Origin: Hymenobacter canadensis
GTDB taxonomy: Bacteria > Bacteroidota > Bacteroidia > Cytophagales > Hymenobacteraceae
Direction: 5' to 3'
Length of the DNA: 64,000 nucleotides
Assembly: GCF_027359925.1 (NCBI RefSeq)
Contig: NZ_CP114767.1
Span: forward strand, 3,534,001-3,598,000
Positions 58,559 through 64,000 of the stretch are shown here, piece after piece (positions within the stretch are counted from its first letter, which is position 1; the number at the start of each line of letters is the position of its first letter). The notes beneath the pieces are model-generated. The model was not told the origin of the DNA and did not search any database. It saw only the letters and a program-made list of their open reading frames with translations. The translations under genes and the position numbers were made by a program.

Positions 58559-59629
58559 GTGAAGCAACTTCTAAACATCCTCAAATACGCATTACTACTG
58601 TCCGTTTCGGGGCTGCTGATGTGGTACGCCGTGCGCGGCCAGGACCTGAGCCGCATCGTGGATACGGTGCGCGGCGCCAACTACTGGTGGCTGATGCTCA
58701 CGATGGTGCTGTCGGTGCTGGGCTACCTGAGCCGGGCCTACCGCTGGAAGATGCAGCTCGACCCCACCGTAACCGGCCCGAAACCGGCTTTCTGGGACGT
58801 ATACCACGCCATGATGGTGGGCAACCTGGCCAATATGGTGCTGCCCGGGCGGGTGGGCGAGGTAGTGCGCTGCTCGCTGCTGCAACGCACCAGCAAGGTG
58901 CCGGTGCAGGTCTCGCTGGGCACGGTTATTACCGAGCGGGTCATCGACGTGCTGGTGCTGCTGGGGTTGCTGACCACGGTGCTGCTCCTGGATTTCAAGA
59001 CCTTCTGGGGTTTTGCCGATACCTACCTGCTGCAGGGCAAGGCCGATGCGCTGGCCCGCAACCGCAACGCGCTGGTAGCTGCCGCCGTGGTAGCGCTGCT
59101 GGCTTTGCTGATTTCGGGCTACCTGCTGTGGCGCAACCTGGAGCGCCTGCGCCAGAATACTGTATTCAACAAGATGCTCGGCTTCGTGAAAGGCCTGCTG
59201 GCCGGTGTGTTCAGCATCGTACGCATGGAAAATAAGGGGACCTTTCTGCTGCACACCTTCTTCACCTGGCTGGTGTACTACCTGATGGATTACCTGGCCT
59301 TTTTCGCCTTCCCCGAAACCTACGACCTGGGCATGCGGGCCGCGCTGGCGGTGCTGACGTTCGGAGCATTTGGGATGGCCGCGCCGGTGCAGGGCGGCAT
59401 CGGGGTGTTCCATCTGCTGGTGCAGAGCACGCTGCTGGTGTATGGCATCAGCAAGGAAGGCGGCATTGCCTACGCGCTGGTGGTGCACGGCGCCCAGACG
59501 CTGCTGGTGGTGCTGATGGGCGGCATCAGCTTCCTGCTGAGCATGATGAAATCGGGGCAGCTGGCGCGCCGTGGCGTGGCGCTGCCTCTCGAAACCACTG
59601 AACTACCTGCTGATGTGGAGCAAAGATAA
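58559..59629 (+). CDS. Flippase-like/LPG synthase transmembrane-domain protein
   Basis: 356-residue membrane protein with about eight helices of the lysylphosphatidylglycerol-synthase TM family (UPF0104/AglD-like). Markers: YLSRAYRWKMQLDP, the GNLANMVLPGRVGEVVRC motif and the late GGIGVFHLLVQSTLL. Members are flippases or lipid-modifying subunits; the substrate is unknown. GTG start at 58559. It overlaps the following heptose nucleotidyltransferase by 17 bases, suggesting a link to lipid-linked sugar or LPS handling. Confidence 0.83.
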   Translation: MKQLLNILKYALLLSVSGLLMWYAVRGQDLSRIVDTVRGANYWWLMLTMVLSVLGYLSRAYRWKMQLDPTVTGPKPAFWDVYHAMMVGNLANMVLPGRVGEVVRCSLLQRTSKVPVQVSLGTVITERVIDVLVLLGLLTTVLLLDFKTFWGFADTYLLQGKADALARNRNALVAAAVVALLALLISGYLLWRNLERLRQNTVFNKMLGFVKGLLAGVFSIVRMENKGTFLLHTFFTWLVYYLMDYLAFFAFPETYDLGMRAALAVLTFGAFGMAAPVQGGIGVFHLLVQSTLLVYGISKEGGIAYALVVHGAQTLLVVLMGGISFLLSMMKSGQLARRGVALPLETTELPADVEQR

Positions 59630-60092
59630 AATCCTGACCCGCGCCCAGCTGCTGCCGGTAGTGGCGGCCTGGAAAGCCGAAGGCCAGCGCGTAGTATTTA
59701 CCAATGGCTGCTTCGACCTGCTGCACCTGGGCCACGTGGACTACCTGGAGAAGGCGCGCCACCTCGGCGACAAGCTGGTGCTCGGCCTCAACACCGACGC
59801 TTCCGTCAGCCGGCTCAAGCCGGGCCGGCCGCTGCAGGACGAAATGGCACGGGCCCGGATTCTGGCGTCGCTTTTGTTTGTGGATGCCGTAGTGCTCTTC
59901 GACGAGCAAACCCCGCTGGCGCTGATTGAAGCCGTGCTGCCCGACATTCTGGTGAAAGGCGACGACTACCCCATCAGTGGAATTGTAGGCCACGAAGTGG
60001 TGTTGCAACATGGCGGGCAGGTGCTCACCGTGCCGCTGGTGGCCGGCTACAGCACCTCGCGCATCGTCGAGCGAATTCTGACGGGGGCTTAG
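59613..60092 (+). CDS. rfaE2: D-glycero-beta-D-manno-heptose 1-phosphate adenylyltransferase
   Basis: 159-residue nucleotidyltransferase that makes ADP-heptose for the LPS core; the separate C-terminal half of HldE. HLGH (38-41) in NGCFDLLHLGHVDYL, the LGLNTDASVSRLK segment and the late GYSTSRIVERI motif are present. The kinase half is not in the window. Start at 59613 (MWSKDKILTRAQ), inside the upstream gene's 3' end. Confidence 0.92.
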   Translation: MWSKDKILTRAQLLPVVAAWKAEGQRVVFTNGCFDLLHLGHVDYLEKARHLGDKLVLGLNTDASVSRLKPGRPLQDEMARARILASLLFVDAVVLFDEQTPLALIEAVLPDILVKGDDYPISGIVGHEVVLQHGGQVLTVPLVAGYSTSRIVERILTGA

Positions 60093-60192
60093 CGGCCGGG
60101 TTCTGGTGGATTTTGGTGAAGGCGCAGGCCTTGCAACCGTCAGAATGGCAGTCAGCTACCGTCTTTCACTTCCTTCCACCATCCTCATTTTG

Positions 60193-60882
60193 ATGTACAG
60201 TATGAATCCGGCCTATATCATCGTTTTGCTCACCATGCTGGCCAGCTGGCTGATTCAGCGCCGCCTGAAAAGCAAGTTCGAGCAGTACTCGCAGGTAGGC
60301 CTGCGCAATGGCCTTTCCGGCCGGCAGATTGCCGAGCTGATGCTGGCTGACCACGGCATCACCGACGTGCGCGTCATCAGCACCGAGGGTCGCCTGACCG
60401 ACCACTACAACCCCGCCGACAAAACCGTGAACCTGAGCGAAGCGGTGTTTGCGGAGCGCAGTGCCGCTGCTGCCGCCGTAGCGGCCCACGAGTGCGGCCA
60501 CGCCGTGCAGCACGCCACCGCCTACAGCGCCTTGCAGTTCCGCTCGGCCATGGTGCCGGCCCTGAGCGCCGTGTCCAAGTTTATGCCCATTCTGTTGTTT
60601 GTGGGCGTGATTATGCTGCGCACCACGCCGCTTCCCTTGGGCATCGGGGTGGCGTTCTTCGCACTCACTACGCTGTTCAGCTTCGTGACGCTGCCGGTGG
60701 AATTCGACGCCTCCAAGCGGGCCCTGGCCTGGATGGACAAGCGCAACGTCGTGACGCCGCAGGAGCACGTAATGGCCAAAGACGCCCTGAAATGGGCGGC
60801 CATGACCTACGTGGTAGCGGCGCTGGGCTCTATGGCTACGCTGTTTTACTACGCCACCTTGCTCATGGGCCGCCGCCGCTAG
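60193..60882 (+). CDS. Membrane zinc metalloprotease, YugP type
   Basis: 229-residue protein of the neutral zinc metallopeptidase/YugP family. HECGH (99-103) in AAHECGHAVQH is the zinc site; hydrophobic helices at the N-terminus and after about 130, with a conserved LPVEFDASKRAL downstream. Substrate unknown. Start at 60193 (MYSMNPAYII); a Met three codons later is also possible, and the longer frame from 60106 adds unrelated residues. Confidence 0.88.
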   Translation: MYSMNPAYIIVLLTMLASWLIQRRLKSKFEQYSQVGLRNGLSGRQIAELMLADHGITDVRVISTEGRLTDHYNPADKTVNLSEAVFAERSAAAAAVAAHECGHAVQHATAYSALQFRSAMVPALSAVSKFMPILLFVGVIMLRTTPLPLGIGVAFFALTTLFSFVTLPVEFDASKRALAWMDKRNVVTPQEHVMAKDALKWAAMTYVVAALGSMATLFYYATLLMGRRR

Positions 60883-60983
60883 CAGCGGCGGCGCTACCAA
60901 ACAAAATAGCGGGTCTGTAGCTTTTCAGGCTGGATTCCGGTAAAAAATCCGGGCCAGCCACCGAATCTGCCGAATCTGCGCTT

Positions 60984-60991
60984 TAATTTTG
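60984..60991 (+). promoter_or_regulatory. -7 promoter element for the acyl-CoA dehydrogenase gene
   Basis: TAATTTTG, exact TAnnTTTG, 70 bases before the start codon. Confidence 0.5.
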
Positions 60992-61061
60992 AGGACAGTT
61001 TGGCTGCTGTGCAGCTAATACGCTCTGACGTTTTCCCCATCCCACCCCCTCCCTTTACCGC

Positions 61062-62201
61062 ATGGATTTCCAGCTCACCGAAGAACAACTCGCCGTGCAG
61101 GCGGCCGCCCGTGACTTTGCTCAGAACGAACTCTGGGCTGGTGTAATTGAGCGCGACGAACACCAGAAGTTTCCTGCCGAGCAGATCAAGAAGATGGGCG
61201 AGCTGGGCTTCATGGGCATGATGGTGAGCCCCGAGTACGGCGGCGGCGGCATGGACACCGTGAGCTACGTGCTGGCCATGGAGGAAATCAGCAAAGTGGA
61301 TGCTTCCTGCTCCGTTATCATGAGCGTGAACAACTCGCTGGTGTGCTGGGGCCTTGAGAAATATGGCAACGAGGAGCAGAAGCGCAAGTACCTGCCCGGC
61401 CTGACGTCCGGCGAAATCATCGGTGCTTTTGCCCTGAGCGAGCCGGAAGCTGGTTCCGACGCCACCAGCCAGCGCACCACTGCCGAAGACAAAGGTGACT
61501 ACTACCTGCTCAACGGCACCAAAAACTGGATTACCAACGGCACCACGGCCTCCGTGTACCTCGTAGTAGCCCAGACTAACCCTGAGCTCAAGCACCGCGG
61601 CATCAACGTGCTGATTGTGGAGAAGGGCATGGAAGGCTTCCAGACCGCTCCCAAGGAAAACAAGCTCGGTATCCGCGGCTCCGATACTTGCTCGCTGCTG
61701 TTCACCGACGTGAAAGTGCCCAAGGAAAACCGCATCGGCGAGGATGGCTTCGGCTTCAAGTTCGCTATGCAGGTGCTGGCCGGCGGCCGGATCGGTATTG
61801 CGGCGCAGGCACTCGGCATTGCATCGGGTGCGTACGAGCTGTCGTTGAAGTACTCGAAAGAGCGCAAGGCATTCGGTGTGCCGATTTCGCAGCACCAAGC
61901 CATCCAGTTCAAGCTGGCCGATATGGCCACCAACATCGACGCCGCCCGCCTGCTGTGCCTGCAGTCGGCCCACGACAAGGATGCCCACCAGGACTACGCC
62001 AAGTCGGGCGCTATGGCCAAGCTGTTTGCCTCCAAGGTGGCCATGGACACGGCCGTAGAGGCTGTGCAGATCCACGGCGGCTATGGCTTCGTGAAGGAAT
62101 ACCACGTGGAGCGCATGATGCGCGACGCCAAAATCACCCAGATTTACGAAGGCACTTCCGAGATTCAGAAAATTGTAATCTCTCGGGAAATCCTGAAGTA
62201 A
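61062..62201 (+). CDS. Acyl-CoA dehydrogenase
   Basis: 379-residue FAD enzyme performing the first step of fatty-acid or branched-chain beta-oxidation. Seen: ALSEPEAGSDA (FAD/substrate-binding), WITNGTTA, the long C-terminal helical domain (FGVPISQHQAIQFKLADMAT) and the catalytic Glu in the ending QIYEGTSEIQ. Chain-length specificity is not obvious; the short-chain/butyryl type is most similar. Monocistronic, with its own promoter element and terminator. Confidence 0.94.
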   Translation: MDFQLTEEQLAVQAAARDFAQNELWAGVIERDEHQKFPAEQIKKMGELGFMGMMVSPEYGGGGMDTVSYVLAMEEISKVDASCSVIMSVNNSLVCWGLEKYGNEEQKRKYLPGLTSGEIIGAFALSEPEAGSDATSQRTTAEDKGDYYLLNGTKNWITNGTTASVYLVVAQTNPELKHRGINVLIVEKGMEGFQTAPKENKLGIRGSDTCSLLFTDVKVPKENRIGEDGFGFKFAMQVLAGGRIGIAAQALGIASGAYELSLKYSKERKAFGVPISQHQAIQFKLADMATNIDAARLLCLQSAHDKDAHQDYAKSGAMAKLFASKVAMDTAVEAVQIHGGYGFVKEYHVERMMRDAKITQIYEGTSEIQKIVISREILK

Positions 62202-62236
62202 GAAGCGAATTGCCTAAAAGTCAGAAGTATTGCATT

Positions 62237-62266
62237 AAACCCAGTCGAATTTCGACTGGGTTTTTC
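62237..62266 (+). terminator. Intrinsic terminator after the acyl-CoA dehydrogenase
   Basis: Perfect 13-bp stem AAACCCAGTCGAA / TTCGACTGGGTTT with a single-base loop (effectively a 3-5 base loop), then TTTTCG. Confidence 0.88.
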
Positions 62267-62359
62267 GTTTTTGTGAATTTTTATATCTTAATTTGCATTA
62301 CATAAGTCCGGCCACCCTTTTTACCGGGTTTACCCCAGTACCCAAACTGCCCTACGAAG

Positions 62360-63283
62360 ATGGAAGATTACAATAAAGTGATAGAGTCGCTTGGCGTACG
62401 CTACATAAAAGCGAAGAATCTGGTGTTGCAGCAGCCCTTCACGGTACGCAACTCTTACGACGTCGGCAACAACCTTATTCTGCTCCACAAAGGCCGTATC
62501 ACGTTCGGTGAGGAAGAGCAAGTGGTGGAAGAAGGCGAGATGCTCTTCATCCCCGGCGGCCGTGCCACCAAGGTGAACTACGGCGAATCGGCCGGCAAAG
62601 TCATCACCAACGACGACCTGATCAGCAACAAAGACAAGTTCTTCCACTCCAACTCCGACCTCGACCTGATTGGCGACGCCGAGGAGAGCCACTCGTTTGT
62701 GAGCTTCGAGGCCAAGGTGTTCGACTCGGTGAACTTCTTCGCCTCGCTGGACGTGCCGGCGTTCCTGATTTCCAACAACTCCAAGCTGGGTAACCTCATC
62801 ATCAAAGTGGTAGAGGAAAGCCTGCAGGAGCTGCCGGGCCGGGAGCGGCTGATTACGATTTACACCGAGAACATCGTGGTGGAAATCGTGCGCTACATCC
62901 TCAAGAACAAGATGTTTGTGGAGCAGCTAGCTACCAACAGCACCTACTTCAAGGACCCGCGCCTCATCGACCTGTTCAACTACATCAAGGAAAACATCGG
63001 CGGTGACCTGAGCAACAAGGTGCTCAGCAACGTGGCCAACGTGAGCGAGGACTATGTGGGTCAGTATTTCAAGATGCTCACCGGCATCAACCCCCAGGAC
63101 TACATCGAGTACCAGCGCATGGAGCGCGCCGTGTTCCTGCTACGTACCACCAAAAAGAGCATCCGCGACATCGGCAAAGAGGTCGGCTACAAAGACACGG
63201 CTTACTTCTGCCGTCGCTTTAAAATGATGTTCGGGATTCCGGCCGGCAAGATGCGCCGCCGCGAGTCGGCGATGAACATCTAA
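62360..63283 (+). CDS. AraC-family transcriptional regulator
   Basis: 307-residue protein: an N-terminal cupin-like sensor part (LILLHKGRITFGEEEQVVEEGEMLFIPGG) and a C-terminal double HTH (about 205-300) with LSNKVLSNVANVSEDYVGQYFKMLTGINPQDYI and IRDIGKEVGYKDTAYFCRRFKMMFGIP, the AraC signature. The inducer and targets are unknown. It is flanked by terminators and stands alone in the direction of the acyl-CoA dehydrogenase, which it might or might not control. Confidence 0.92.
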   Translation: MEDYNKVIESLGVRYIKAKNLVLQQPFTVRNSYDVGNNLILLHKGRITFGEEEQVVEEGEMLFIPGGRATKVNYGESAGKVITNDDLISNKDKFFHSNSDLDLIGDAEESHSFVSFEAKVFDSVNFFASLDVPAFLISNNSKLGNLIIKVVEESLQELPGRERLITIYTENIVVEIVRYILKNKMFVEQLATNSTYFKDPRLIDLFNYIKENIGGDLSNKVLSNVANVSEDYVGQYFKMLTGINPQDYIEYQRMERAVFLLRTTKKSIRDIGKEVGYKDTAYFCRRFKMMFGIPAGKMRRRESAMNI

Positions 63284-63318
63284 GCCTTTCCAGACGCTTT
63301 CCCGGCAATGTGCCGACC

Positions 63319-63360
63319 AAAAAAAGCCCCTTGCTACACTGGTAGCAAGGGGCTTTTTTT
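63319..63360. terminator. Bidirectional intrinsic terminator
   Basis: Perfect 13-bp stem AGCCCCTTGCTAC / GTAGCAAGGGGCT (63325-63337, 63342-63354), four-base loop, A and T runs on the two sides. Between convergent genes. Confidence 0.93.
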
Positions 63361-63409
63361 GGCTGGAAGCCGTTGGGGCCAACTGGTACTTTGCGATACC
63401 GCGGAAGCC

Positions 63410-64000
63410 CTAAGCTACATCCGAAACGGTGTTGAACGATTGTACTACGCGGGATACTTCAGCCAGAAACTCCGGCGTCTTTTCCACCTGGTTGCCGATT
63501 ACGATGACATCGGCACCGGCGGCCAGTGCGGCCTGGGCTTTGTCGGCAGTATTGATGCCGCCACCTACAATAATGGGCACTTCCACGGCTTGGCGCACGG
63601 CCCGGATAGTGGCTGCGGCCACCGGGTACATAGCGCCGCTGCCCCCATCGAGGTACATCAGGCGCAGACCCAGCTGCTCGCCGGCCATGGCGGTGCAGGC
63701 CGCAATGGTGGGCTTGTCGTAGGGGAGGGGCGTGGTGCCGCTCATGTAGCTGGCAGTGGTCTGGCGGCCGGTGTCCACGAGCAGGTAGCCGGTGGGTAGA
63801 ATCTGCAGGTTGCTCTGGCGCAGCAGCGGGGCCGCAACCACGTGCTGCCCAATCAGAAACTCGGGGTTGCGGCCCGAAATCAGACTCAGCAGCAGAATGC
63901 CGTCGGCCTGTGGATCGAGGTGCAGGCTATGACTAGGAAAAAGCAGCACCGGCACCGCCGAATGCTGCTTAATCAGTTGAATGAGGGCAGTCTGGTGGGA
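63410..64000 (-). CDS. Geranylgeranylglyceryl/heptaprenylglyceryl phosphate synthase (partial)
   Basis: The 5' end lies beyond the window; at least 196 residues are visible. TIM-barrel prenyltransferase of the GGGPS/PcrB family: VPVLLFPSHSLHL, DGILLLSLISGRNPEFLIGQ, YLLVDTGRQTTASYMSG, MYLDGGSGAMYPV and PIIVGGGINTADKAQAALAAGADVIVIGN. It transfers an isoprenoid to glycerol-1-phosphate; Bacteroidota members have been reported as geranylgeranyl or other chain-length enzymes. No truncation other than by the window edge is seen. Confidence 0.9.
   Translation of the reverse strand, partial: SHQTALIQLIKQHSAVPVLLFPSHSLHLDPQADGILLLSLISGRNPEFLIGQHVVAAPLLRQSNLQILPTGYLLVDTGRQTTASYMSGTTPLPYDKPTIAACTAMAGEQLGLRLMYLDGGSGAMYPVAAATIRAVRQAVEVPIIVGGGINTADKAQAALAAGADVIVIGNQVEKTPEFLAEVSRVVQSFNTVSDVA

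Noticed and set aside
1..64000. tRNA, rRNA, tmRNA, RNase P RNA, CRISPR arrays, transposases, prophage genes
   Set aside because: Looked for GTTCGAATCC-type T-arms, rRNA motifs, regular spacer-repeat arrays and integrase or transposase motifs; none seen. A covariance-model search would be needed to exclude divergent RNAs.

Overview
The window looks like a chromosomal segment of a GC-rich member of the Bacteroidota, most likely a Hymenobacter-type bacterium (Cytophagales, Hymenobacteraceae). The evidence is a large secreted protein with PKD domains and a gliding-motility/type IX secretion C-terminal domain, a DUF4270 lipoprotein, an LPS-export operon of Bacteroidota type, promoters of the TTG-N19/20-TAnnTTTG form, and an almost complete lack of Shine-Dalgarno sequences. 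I see no transposase, prophage, CRISPR array, rRNA or tRNA. The mobile-looking DNA consists of many short palindromic intergenic repeats.

Positions 1-1720 look like a replication origin. About a dozen DnaA-box-like 9-mers lie in 39-354, an AT-rich stretch is at 291-345, and further boxes (one perfect) lie at 1672-1714 beyond two small genes. Other origin-region features are a ParB-type parS match at 26289-26304 and the dciA (helicase loader) and recF genes at 27.5-29.1 kb. From 3.6 to 24 kb most genes point rightward, as expected for a leading strand leaving an origin at the left edge.

Layout: 1.8-3.3 kb phosphate transporter; 3.6-5.2 glycyl-tRNA synthetase; 5.5-8.7 secreted PKD/gliding-type protein; 9.4-11.8 RND/MMPL-type transporter; 12.0-16.4 ileS (with an unusual GIHH active-site motif) and lspA; 16.6-18.7 fused oligopeptide ABC ATPase with a palindromic element inside its linker; 19.0-22.6 RNase R and polyprenyl synthase; 22.9-25.6 rhomboid protease, small membrane proteins and a glycerophosphodiesterase; 25.7-26.3 an AT-rich island with a small HTH gene embedded in a TGTWACA motif cluster and followed directly by parS; 26.5-29.1 thioesterase, dciA, recF; 29.1-34.7 pdhA, TPR protein, ribH, DksA-like protein and an RluB-type pseudouridine synthase with a very long disordered arm; 34.8-42.2 coaX, outer-membrane protein, lptC, PpiD/SurA-type isomerase and TPR protein; 42.3-47.8 a 37-residue membrane microprotein, recJ, DoxX, lptB, a GH3-like protein and a lipoprotein; 48.2-57.1 a leftward block (AIM24-like, gltX, pentapeptide protein, ridA, glmS, DUF4270 lipoprotein, half-length glycogen-synthase-like protein); 57.2-60.9 panC, panD, flippase-like protein, heptose nucleotidyltransferase and a membrane zinc protease; 61.1-64.0 acyl-CoA dehydrogenase, AraC regulator and a partial GGGP/heptaprenylglyceryl phosphate synthase.

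Most genes are core housekeeping: translation, envelope biogenesis (lspA, lptB, lptC, glmS, rfaE2) and CoA/riboflavin synthesis. The less ordinary signals are the origin/parS pair, the TGTWACA-HTH locus, the GIHH isoleucyl-tRNA synthetase, the in-frame palindrome in the ABC ATPase, and at least five families of palindromic repeats.
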